The position numbers and the translations under genes were made by a program. 39,092 nt of DNA, from assembly GCA_021845945.1 (NCBI GenBank), contig JAJZRD010000010.1, forward strand, positions 1 through 39,092, written 5' to 3'. Positions 32,645 through 39,092 of the stretch are shown in pieces. Origin of the DNA: Chloroflexota bacterium. GTDB lineage: Bacteria; Chloroflexota; UBA6077. The notes under the pieces are model-generated. The model saw nothing but the letters and a program-made list of their open reading frames with translations. It was not told the origin of the DNA and ran no database searches. Every line of letters begins with the position of its first letter. Positions within the stretch are counted from its first letter, which is position 1.

Positions 32645-33695
32645 GGTTTGCGCCCTGCGCCACCAGGGCCTCGCGGGTGACCTTCATTGCCTTCTCTACG
32701 TCGCTCCTGGTGATGCCGTAGTGGGTCACCATGCGCACCAACTGGCCATCGAAGGGGGAGACCTTCACTCCCCTCTCCCCCATCCGGCGGACGAACTCCG
32801 CTCCCGACAGGCCGGGTCGCTGCAGCTCTATCACCACGATGTTGGTCTGCACCGTGTCCAGCTCCACCCGCACGCCCGGCAGATCGGCGATCCCCTCCGC
32901 CAGCACCCGTGCGTTGGCGTGATCCTCTGCCAGCCTGTCGACCATCTCTTGCAGGGCGACGATGCCGGCCGCGGCCAGAACCCCTGCCTGCCGCATGCCT
33001 CCCCCCACCATCTTCCGGTTCCGCCGCGCCTCGTTGATGAACTCCCTGGAGCCCGCCAGCACCGATCCAACCGGCGCACACAGCCCCTTGCTGATGCAGA
33101 CGTTCACGGAGTCGCACTCCCTCACCAGGCGGGCCGGGGCGACACCCAGGGCCACGGCCGCATTGAACAGCCTCGCCCCGTCCAGGTGAACCTTGACCCC
33201 ATTCCGGTGGGCCACCGCGGCGACCGCCTCCACCTGCTCGGGGGTCAGCGCCACGCCCCCGCAGCGGTTGTGGGTATTCTCCAGGCAGACCAGCCGGGTG
33301 TGCGGGTAGTGAAGGTTGTTGGGGTCGCGAACGGCGGCCTCGACCTCCGCCGGATCCAGCGCACCCCGGTGGTTGGGAACGGTTCTGACATGCACCCCTC
33401 CCAGGGCAGAGGCCCCACCCACCTCGTAGTAGAAAATGTGGGCCTGGTCGCCCACGATCATCTCGTCGCCACGGCCGCAGTGGGTTAGGGCGGCGACCAG
33501 GTTGCTCATGGTGCCGCTGGCGGTGAAGAGGGCATCCTCTTTACCCAGCATCTCCGCCGCCAGCCGCTGCAACCGATTCACGGTGGGGTCCTCGCGGTAC
33601 ACGTCGTCCCCCAGTTCCGCCCGGCTCATCGCCTCCATCATCTTCGGCGTGGGAAGGGTCACGGTGTCGCTGCGAAGATCGATGATGCCATCCAT
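32640..33695 (-). CDS. ltaE: Low-specificity L-threonine aldolase
   Basis: 351-residue PLP enzyme that splits L-threonine (and allo-threonine) into glycine and acetaldehyde. Start IIDLRSDTVTLPTPKMMEAM, DDVYREDPTVNRLQ, active-site lysine Lys203 in SVNVCISKGLCAPVGS, Asp172 in VHLDGARLFNA, and His86 in VGDQAHIFYYE are as in the family. The ATG is preceded by AGGAGCG. It is convergent with the thiamine importer genes. The stop codon is contributed by a dispersed repeat. A -10 TATAAT lies about 40 bases upstream. Confidence 0.95.
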   Translation of the reverse strand: MDGIIDLRSDTVTLPTPKMMEAMSRAELGDDVYREDPTVNRLQRLAAEMLGKEDALFTASGTMSNLVAALTHCGRGDEMIVGDQAHIFYYEVGGASALGGVHVRTVPNHRGALDPAEVEAAVRDPNNLHYPHTRLVCLENTHNRCGGVALTPEQVEAVAAVAHRNGVKVHLDGARLFNAAVALGVAPARLVRECDSVNVCISKGLCAPVGSVLAGSREFINEARRNRKMVGGGMRQAGVLAAAGIVALQEMVDRLAEDHANARVLAEGIADLPGVRVELDTVQTNIVVIELQRPGLSGAEFVRRMGERGVKVSPFDGQLVRMVTHYGITRSDVEKAMKVTREALVAQGANP

Positions 33696-33730
33696 TCCAT
33701 CACGCTCCTGTGAGGAAGTATCGGTGAGTG

Positions 33731-33759
33731 ATTATACCAGGCACGGCCCGTGCTTCCTG
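33731..33759 (-). promoter_or_regulatory. Probable promoter for ltaE
   Basis: Perfect TATAAT on the minus strand (33731-33736), about 36 bases before the ATG. No convincing -35 hexamer at the normal spacing (CAGGAA-like at best). Confidence 0.45.
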
Positions 33760-33833
33760 CTCGGGATCGCTCGATGTCCTCGGGAGAGCGTCGTCGAGCC
33801 TCCCATCCGAGTGGAGGCGGTGAAACCGGTACT

Positions 33834-34088
33834 ATGAGCTTGATATCCTGGGCCCTGGTGGGGCTCACCGTGGGGTTGGTATCCGGGCTGGTGACCAACG
33901 GCTACCGGATCGTGGAGGACGTCATCGTCGCCATAGTGGGGTCGGTCATCGGCGGTTGGCTCTTCGTCACCCTGACGGGAACGGCGGTGACGGCGTTTAA
34001 CCTCGTCGGCACCTTGGCATCCCTGGTGGCTTCCGTGCTGTTCCTCTTCCTCGCGAGGAGTCTCACCCAGGGACGAAGCACCATCTAG
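33834..34088 (+). CDS. GlsB/YeaQ/YmgE (transglycosylase-associated) membrane protein
   Basis: 84 residues with about three membrane segments (LISWALVGLTVGLVSGLV, VIVAIVGSVIGGWLFVTL, LVGTLASLVASVLFLFLA), matching this small stress-linked family. The IVGSVIGGWLF element is the conserved GxxGGWL core. ATG at 33834 gives the normal family length, though GGAGGCGG lies about 16 bases upstream, longer than usual. Diverges from ltaE. Biochemical function unknown. Confidence 0.85.
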   Translation: MSLISWALVGLTVGLVSGLVTNGYRIVEDVIVAIVGSVIGGWLFVTLTGTAVTAFNLVGTLASLVASVLFLFLARSLTQGRSTI

Positions 34089-34094
34089 CCGCCG

Positions 34095-34215
34095 GCCATC
34101 AGCGGTCGGCCATCGACGCGGATGCCGTCGTGCCGAGCGAAGCGAGGCGTCTCACCCCCCCCAACGTAGACCCTCCGCTCCGCTCATGGTGGCAGATTGC
34201 CCGATGGCTGATGGC
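34095..34215. repeat. GGCCATCAGC-type repeats and noncoding gap
   Basis: GGCCATCAGCGGTCGGCCATC (34095-34115, with small gaps) and GATGGCTGATGGCTCC (34201-34216) are inverted relatives of the repeat at 24384-24456. A TATACT at 34233-34238 may be the -10 for the htrA-like gene; no clear -35. Confidence 0.45.
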
Positions 34216-34302
34216 TCCTCCCCCACATGCTATACTACCCCAACCTCATTCATCCCGCTTAGGCGGTCCCATCCTCACGCTTGCGTCATAGGAGTCGTCC
34301 AC

Positions 34303-35541
34303 ATGAGGAGGAGAAGCGCACTGCTGCCCGTCCTGGCCCTGGTTCTCCTGTGCTCGATAGCCCCCCTATCCACCCTGGCCTGCAGCCTCCCACAGCCCTT
34401 TGGTAGCGTTCGACAAGAGGCCAAGGCTTCGCAACCCGAGCCGACCCGGCCCTCGGTGGCCTCCCCCACCGCCCCGGCCCTCCGAACGGAGCCGACCGCC
34501 AAAGCAGAGCCGGCCCTTCCGCCCGCCCCGACTTTGGCCCCAGTCGTCGCTGAGCGCCGCGAGCCGGCTCAGCCCGCAGCAGCGGTCCAGGGCGGCCCCC
34601 TGAACGTCGTGCATGTGGCGGCCCGGGTTCGGCCCGCCGTGGCTCAGATCATGGTCAAGGGCACCGCCCCCAGCTTCTTCGAGGCCGTGCCCACCAGCGG
34701 AGTCGGGTCGGGGGCGATCATCGACCGAAAGGGCTACATCATCACCAACAACCACGTCGTGGAAGACGCCAACGAGATGATAGTGACCCTGCCCGACCGG
34801 GATAAGAGCTACAACGCCCGACTGGTGGGTCGAGATCCCTCCACCGATCTGGCCGTGGTCCGGATCGAGGGCGACGACCTTCCCCTGGTCACCCTTGGGG
34901 ACTCCGACGCCCTGCAGGTCGGCGAACCGGTAGTGGCCATAGGCAACGCCCTGGGGCTGGAGGGCGGGCCCACCGTCACTGCCGGCGTGGTCAGCGCCCT
35001 GAACCGGAGCATCGACGAGCCCAACGGCGCGACGCTCCACCAGCTGATCCAGACCGACGCCGCCATCAACCCCGGAAACAGCGGGGGCCCCCTGGTCAAC
35101 AGCTACGCCCAGGTGATCGGCGTCAACACGGCGGTCGCTACCGGCTCCGGCGAAGCCCCAGCCCAGGGCATCGGCTTCGCCATCTCCATCAACAGCGCCA
35201 AACCGATCATCGACGACCTGATTACCTACGGCAAGGTACGTCGACCCTACCTGGGCATCGAGCTGGCCACGGTCACCCCTGCCCTTGCCCGACAGTACCG
35301 CCTCCCGGTGGACCGGGGCGTCTACATCGTTCGGGCCGTGAAGGGTGGACCCGCCGCCAAGGCCGGCATGGAGGCGGGGGACATCATCGTCAAGATCGAG
35401 TCCGACGAGATCCGCAAGGACGCGGATCTCCGCAACAGCCTCAGCAAGCTTAAGATCGGCCAGAAGGTGAGGATCGAGGCGTCCCGGGCCGGCAACCGCC
35501 GCACCTTCGACGTCACCCTGTTGGAGTCGCCGGCCCCGTAG
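34303..35541 (+). CDS. HtrA/Deg family serine protease
   Basis: 412-residue extracytoplasmic protease of the trypsin-like Deg family that degrades or refolds damaged envelope proteins. An N-terminal hydrophobic segment (6-26) ends at STLAC, a weak lipobox, and is followed by a Pro/Ala-rich linker to about 95. Protease residues are His151 (TNNHVVED), Asp182 (PSTDLAVV) and Ser260 (NPGNSGGPL). One PDZ domain follows (about 315-405, VDRGVYIVRAVKGGPAAKAGM and LRNSLSKLKIGQKVRIE). ATG at 34303 is behind TAGGAG. Catalytic triad intact. Confidence 0.95.
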   Translation: MRRRSALLPVLALVLLCSIAPLSTLACSLPQPFGSVRQEAKASQPEPTRPSVASPTAPALRTEPTAKAEPALPPAPTLAPVVAERREPAQPAAAVQGGPLNVVHVAARVRPAVAQIMVKGTAPSFFEAVPTSGVGSGAIIDRKGYIITNNHVVEDANEMIVTLPDRDKSYNARLVGRDPSTDLAVVRIEGDDLPLVTLGDSDALQVGEPVVAIGNALGLEGGPTVTAGVVSALNRSIDEPNGATLHQLIQTDAAINPGNSGGPLVNSYAQVIGVNTAVATGSGEAPAQGIGFAISINSAKPIIDDLITYGKVRRPYLGIELATVTPALARQYRLPVDRGVYIVRAVKGGPAAKAGMEAGDIIVKIESDEIRKDADLRNSLSKLKIGQKVRIEASRAGNRRTFDVTLLESPAP

Positions 35542-35560
35542 GCGGCGGGGTGCGGCAAGG

Positions 35561-35818
35561 ATGCAGTACTCCCACCCCATGGCACAGCGATTGCCTCAAC
35601 TGCGTACGTGGTTTCCCGCAGCGGAATTGCGTGAGAATGCGATACGACAGCCCCCAGGGGCCGAGCGGCGAACGCCGAAACCAGAGGAAAAGCCCGTCAC
35701 GGCCCTTGCCAAGGGGTGGGCTCACGCCACTATCAACGTGGAGGAGCCCACCGCCTTTCTCAATGCGCCGGGCAGGTCGATAAGAAAGGTCCGCCTCACC
35801 AGGTTGGCGCTAGGTTAG
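35561..35818 (+). CDS. Hypothetical 85-residue protein (weak)
   Basis: Open frame that fills the htrA-udg gap and ends five bases before the next gene. Starts ATG behind GGCAAGG. The product is basic, without membrane segment, with PPGAERRTPKPEEKPVTALAKGW and VEEPTAFLNAPGRSIRKVRLTRL. No family recognised. Codon use is mixed, so it may be a chance frame. Confidence 0.35.
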   Translation: MQYSHPMAQRLPQLRTWFPAAELRENAIRQPPGAERRTPKPEEKPVTALAKGWAHATINVEEPTAFLNAPGRSIRKVRLTRLALG

Positions 35819-35822
35819 AGCA

Positions 35823-36437
35823 GTGAACCGAGTGGCTGCGGAATTGGATCAGCTCCGAAAGGAGCTGGAACAATGCGAGACCTGCCCTCTCGCCGAGTCG
35901 TCGCCCCGGGTGGTCTTCGGCGAGGGCGATCCCAGTTCCCCCATGGTTATCGCGGGGGAGGGACCCGGTGAGCGCGAAGAGATGGAGGGCCGGCCCTTCG
36001 TGGGACGTGCGGGCCAACTGCTGGACAGGCTGCTGGATTCTGCCGCGCTGAGCAGAAAGGAGGTGTGGATCACCAACGTCCTGAAACGGCGGGCCTCCAA
36101 GCTGGTCGAGGGTCGAGTCAAGAACCGGTTGCCGAGGGCCAACGAGCTGGCCTACTACAAGGAGTATCTGGACCGGGAGCTCAAGATCGTGTCGCCCAAG
36201 CTGATCCTCTGCTTGGGCAACCTCGCGGCCAACGTACTGATCCATCGCAATTTCCGTATGACCCAGGAGCACGGCAGCTGGTTCAGCGGCCTTTCCGGCA
36301 AGAAACTGATGGCCACCTACCATCCGGCCTACATCCTCAGGCTGGAAGGTGGCGATTACGACGAGGTGCTCCGAGAGACCATGGAGGACTTCGCGGCAGC
36401 CGCCGCGGAGTACCGGGCCCTTCGCGCGGGCAAGTAG
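35823..36437 (+). CDS. Uracil-DNA glycosylase, family 4-like, lacking two cluster cysteines
   Basis: 204-residue member of the uracil-DNA glycosylase superfamily, which removes uracil from DNA. The active-site loop GEGPGEREE (45-53), PFVGRAGQLLDRLL, TNVLKRR and the catalytic-loop ATYHPAYILR are like Thermus-type family 4. That family binds a 4Fe-4S cluster through four Cys. Here the first pair is present (Cys18, Cys21 in QCETCPL), but the third and fourth are replaced by Arg89 (in VLKRRAS; usual KCRPP) and Tyr111 (in LAYYKEYL). So a normal cluster is unlikely. Starts GTG, weak ribosome site. Confidence 0.88.
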   Translation: MNRVAAELDQLRKELEQCETCPLAESSPRVVFGEGDPSSPMVIAGEGPGEREEMEGRPFVGRAGQLLDRLLDSAALSRKEVWITNVLKRRASKLVEGRVKNRLPRANELAYYKEYLDRELKIVSPKLILCLGNLAANVLIHRNFRMTQEHGSWFSGLSGKKLMATYHPAYILRLEGGDYDEVLRETMEDFAAAAAEYRALRAGK

Positions 36438-36616
36438 CCGGCCGCCGGCCTCCCACAACACCGGCGAGGGCGAAGGAAAGGCTCCTCACTGAACGAAGGG
36501 GTCAGAAACGGATCGCCGATGATCCTACGTCCCCACAAGTCGGCATACATCTCCCGGGGAGATCGAGTTCCCCTACGGCCGAGCCGAACTCCGACAAGCC
36601 ACCAAGTGTTTGTTGC

Positions 36617-36645
36617 TTGAAACCGCCAGTCCAATGAGGTATAAT
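36617..36645 (+). promoter_or_regulatory. Strong sigma-70-type promoter for the response regulator
   Basis: TTGAAA (36617-36622), 17-base spacer, perfect TATAAT (36640-36645), about 36 bases before the ATG. The 36438-36616 part of the gap shows no gene. Confidence 0.85.
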
Positions 36646-36681
36646 AATGCTTGCAACAATTAGCAATAGGGAGCAATGGGA

Positions 36682-38052
36682 ATGTCAAAGAAGCAAATTC
36701 TGATTGCTGACGACGATCCCTCCATCCGATTGCTCTTGAAGAACTTCCTGGAGAGCGAGGGGTACGACACCACCGAAGCCAAGTCGGGCGGTGAAGTGCT
36801 GCGCATGCTCCCTGAGCTGACTCCGGATCTTCTCATCATGGACCTCCGGATGCCCGAGTGGGATGGCATCGAGGTCATGAAGAAGTTGGGCGAGCAGAAC
36901 CTCAAGGTTCCCGTCCTGCTGATGACGGCTCACGGCACCTCCAGCTCCGCCATCCAGGCAATCCAGTTGGGAGCCTTCGACTATATAACGAAGCCCTTCG
37001 AGCTGGACGATGTCCTGCTCACCGTCCGCCGCTTCTTCGACTACCAGGAGCTGGCGGCCGAAGTCAAGAAGCTCAGGGTGCAGCTGGAGAAGCCGGATCC
37101 CTCCGATAGGATCATCGGTAGGACCGGGGCCATGCAGGAGCTCTACAAGACTATCGGTCGAGTGGCTCGCAGCGACGCCACCGTCCTGATTTGGGGCGAG
37201 ACGGGCACCGGCAAGGAGTTGGTGGCCCAGACAGTCCACATGAACTCCGGCTACCGGCAGGGGCTTCTTGTGAAGGTGAGCTGCGCGGCGCTGCCCGAGA
37301 CTCTGCTGGAGAGCGAGCTGTTCGGTCACGAGAAGGGCTCCTTCACGGGAGCGATCGTGCAGCGCAAGGGCCGATTTGAGATGGCCCACAAGGGAACCAT
37401 CTTCCTGGACGAGATCGGCGAGATGTCGCTGGGCACCCAGAAGAAGCTGCTCCGAGTCCTCCAGGAGAAGCAGTTCGAGCGGGTCGGGGGGTCCATCCCG
37501 ATCCAGGTGGACGTGCGGGTGATGGCAGCCACCAACAAGGATCTGGCCTCTGAGGTCACGGCGGGCCGGTTCCGCGAGGATCTCTACTACCGGCTGAACG
37601 TGATAGCGATCTTCATGCCCCCCCTGCGAGATCGCAAGGAGGACATCCCTCTGCTGGTGGAGCACTTCCTCCACAAGCATCGGTTCAGCATCAGCAGCCC
37701 CCCCTCTCGCATCACCGAGGAGGCGCTGAAGGTGCTGGAGAAGCACGACTGGCCGGGCAACGTGCGCGAGTTGGAGAACACCATCGAGCGGGCGGTGGTG
37801 ATGGCCCAGGGCGGCATCATAACCAGCCAGCACCTGTACCTCACGCCGTCCAAGCTGAAGCGCTTCGTGGACCTGGACCAGAAGCTCCAGGGAGATCAGT
37901 CCTTCAAGGAGATCATGACCGACATCGAGAGGCAGCTGCTGCAACAGGCCCTGAGCCACTCCGATGGCAATCGGTCGGCCACGGCGAAGATGCTCAGCAT
38001 GGACCCGTCGGAGCTGGAAACGAAACTGCGCCAGCACGAGATCGGAGTGTAG
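36682..38052 (+). CDS. NtrC-type sigma-54-dependent response regulator
   Basis: About 456 residues. Receiver domain 1-120 has the acidic pocket (Asp10, Asp11), phosphoacceptor Asp54 (LLIMDLRMPEWDG), Thr82 and Lys104. The AAA+ domain has Walker A GETGTGKE (172-179), sigma-54 loop GSFTGA (219-224; Ser in place of the usual Ala), Walker B TIFLDEIGEM and the arginine region NVRELENTIERAV. A short C-terminal Fis-like helix-turn-helix (GNRSATAKMLSMDPSELETKL) completes it. I chose ATG at 36682 over 36676 for GGGAG spacing. No sensor kinase or sigma-54 gene is in the window. Confidence 0.94.
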   Translation: MSKKQILIADDDPSIRLLLKNFLESEGYDTTEAKSGGEVLRMLPELTPDLLIMDLRMPEWDGIEVMKKLGEQNLKVPVLLMTAHGTSSSAIQAIQLGAFDYITKPFELDDVLLTVRRFFDYQELAAEVKKLRVQLEKPDPSDRIIGRTGAMQELYKTIGRVARSDATVLIWGETGTGKELVAQTVHMNSGYRQGLLVKVSCAALPETLLESELFGHEKGSFTGAIVQRKGRFEMAHKGTIFLDEIGEMSLGTQKKLLRVLQEKQFERVGGSIPIQVDVRVMAATNKDLASEVTAGRFREDLYYRLNVIAIFMPPLRDRKEDIPLLVEHFLHKHRFSISSPPSRITEEALKVLEKHDWPGNVRELENTIERAVVMAQGGIITSQHLYLTPSKLKRFVDLDQKLQGDQSFKEIMTDIERQLLQQALSHSDGNRSATAKMLSMDPSELETKLRQHEIGV

Positions 38053-38170
38053 CTAAACCGGCATGCATCTTGCCCCTCCTGCCGCCGGCGGGGAGGCGAC
38101 CCGTCGCCGCCCAGGTTCCCTCACAGGCGACAGGCCCTCCGGCAGGTGAAGGTTGGCAGGAGGAACGAGG

Positions 38171-38467
38171 ATGGACGGAAACAGGTTTCCGATCGGCATG
38201 CTGCTCGCGAGCGGCCTGATCGCGGGGATCCTGGCCTACGCCATATCCCGCAGATCCGCTCGCGAGGAGCGGATGACGTCGGCTCAGATGGTCATGGAGC
38301 GGGCCAAGGATCTGGGCGATACTGAGGCAGCCCGAGTCGGGCGCGAGTTCGTCTCGGAGAGGGTTGTGCCGGAGATGAAGCCGGTGATCCTGGATCTGCT
38401 GAAGGACGCCGAGGAATACGTCGACCACTACTTCAAGCGAGCGGAAAAGGCCGTCAAGTCGATGTAG
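38171..38467 (+). CDS. Small single-pass membrane protein (YtxH-like)
   Basis: 98 residues. One membrane segment at about 8-25 (IGMLLASGLIAGILAYAI) is followed by a charged helical tail (SRRSAREERMTSAQMVMERA, then VVPEMKPVILDLLKDAEEYVDHYFKRAEKAVKSM in pieces). This shape resembles YtxH-type proteins, but no diagnostic motif lets me name a family. GGAGGAAC is well placed before the ATG. Follows the response regulator by 118 bases, which contain no gene. Ends at a 15-bp hairpin. Confidence 0.8.
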   Translation: MDGNRFPIGMLLASGLIAGILAYAISRRSAREERMTSAQMVMERAKDLGDTEAARVGREFVSERVVPEMKPVILDLLKDAEEYVDHYFKRAEKAVKSM

Positions 38468-38478
38468 CCGAACCTGTG

Positions 38479-38518
38479 GGGGCGAAGCATCGAACGCCAG
38501 CGATCGATGCTTCGCCCC
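38479..38518. terminator. 15-bp perfect hairpin between convergent genes
   Basis: GGGGCGAAGCATCGA (38479-38493) pairs exactly with TCGATGCTTCGCCCC (38504-38518). No U-tract, but the position suggests a bidirectional terminator or a repeat. Confidence 0.6.
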
Positions 38519-38526
38519 TGCGGCAT

Positions 38527-38985
38527 CTAGCCGCCGAGTACCTCTTCCCACCTCTGCACCAGGTAGGGCTTCAACAGCTCAAAGCGCCGCGCCACAGCCT
38601 CGATGGTCTCCGACTCCACCTGCGCCGTCGACACGTCGAGGGTCTCCCGGCAGAAGGCGGCGGTGCGACCGTAGTAGAGACCGGTCAGCGACTCGAGTAC
38701 CCGCCCCGAGTCCAGGTCGTGTCGGTGGCAGGCGACGGCGAAGTCGTACACCAGCTTCACCCAAAGATCCACGGGGAAGCGGAACTCCTCGTCGCCGAGG
38801 CCGCTGAGGGTCTCCAACCGGCGGAGGTTCTCCGTCGAGACAAAGGTTCGCCAGAGCGCGGCGTCGCTTCGGTAGGCTCCCCGGAACCGCTCGATCATCG
38901 CCGGCACTGTCACCGGGATCGGCTCCGGCTCCAGCGCAACGGTCTCCCCCACCCGGGGAGCGGGTCTAGAGCCAATACTGTTCAC
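38527..38985 (-). pseudogene. C-terminal fragment of a glycosyltransferase (glucosyl-3-phosphoglycerate synthase-like)
   Basis: 152 residues. The segment FRFPVDLWVKLVYDFAVACH, SLTGLYYGRTAAFCRET and FELLKPYLVQRWEE resembles the C-terminal part of the glucosyl/mannosyl-3-phosphoglycerate synthase type glycosyltransferases of Chloroflexota and Actinobacteria (recalled, not searched). The GT-A nucleotide-sugar domain is absent. A TAA lies directly before the GTG at 38985, and the sequence upstream (38996 on) looks like a mobile-element end, so the 5' part appears lost by insertion. A stand-alone C-terminal-domain protein remains possible. Confidence 0.6.
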
Positions 38986-38995
38986 TTAAGCGATC

Positions 38996-39092
38996 AACAT
39001 AGGAGAAGGGACGCCTCCCGTCGAGATTTGTGGCATCCTTGGAAGTGTCAACACCAGGCTGACCACAGCCCTCGAAAGGAACCGTCCCTTGG
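38996..39092 (+). mobile_element. Possible insertion-sequence end at the right edge
   Basis: Non-coding 97 bases next to the truncated glycosyltransferase. AAGGGACG (39005-39012) and CGTCCCTT (39084-39091) are inverted copies; minus-strand TTGACA occurs at 39044-39049. No transposase frame is in the window, so this is tentative. Confidence 0.3.

Overview
The window is high-GC bacterial chromosome packed with housekeeping genes. Gene content (monoderm-style lipoproteins, a Chloroflexota-like mreBCD/mrdA/rodA order, FakA/FakB fatty-acid activation genes, a DUF4178/DUF2617/DUF350/SpeE cluster shared with Actinobacteria, and many short palindromic repeats) suggests a member of Chloroflexota. That assignment is an inference from gene content, not from a marker tree.

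Layout. Positions 212-8721 form one long minus-strand unit: asp23-like gene, fakA-like kinase, two tandem degV/fakB paralogs, recG, rsmD, coaD and a coiled-coil protein. It diverges from rpmB at 8868 through two promoters that share one -10 box. Positions 9233-12348 hold rpe, rlmN and fmt (minus), with a 135-bp MITE-like element between fmt and the rlmN promoter. Then come radC (+) and a metY-type PLP enzyme (+). After a strong terminator pair there is a ~260-320 nt highly structured, apparently free-standing RNA with its own promoter. The cell-shape operon mreB-mreC-mreD-mrdA-rodA follows (15249-20835), then a slipin gene.

Three tRNA genes (Trp, Arg, His; minus) separate this from a five-gene cluster (22612-26007): DUF4178, DUF2617-like, a Gly/Ser-rich small membrane protein, DUF350 and a membrane-anchored spermidine-synthase-like protein. 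This is the best protein-level candidate for a poorly described system. mutM, prs and a PPi-type phosphofructokinase form a minus unit (26199-29265). A TPP riboswitch with a readable antiterminator/terminator switch precedes an ABC importer of the thiamine-precursor type (29671-32536). The right part holds threonine aldolase, a GlsB/YeaQ-type membrane protein, an HtrA protease, a family-4-like uracil-DNA glycosylase lacking two of its four iron-sulfur cysteines, a sigma-54-type response regulator, a small membrane protein and the C-terminal fragment of a glycosyltransferase.

Both window ends look like mobile-element sequence: a decayed transposase fragment at the left, and what may be an element end abutting the truncated glycosyltransferase at the right. 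Many intergenic gaps contain short dispersed inverted repeats, some of which enter coding sequence (recG linker, rlmN C-terminus, ltaE stop codon).
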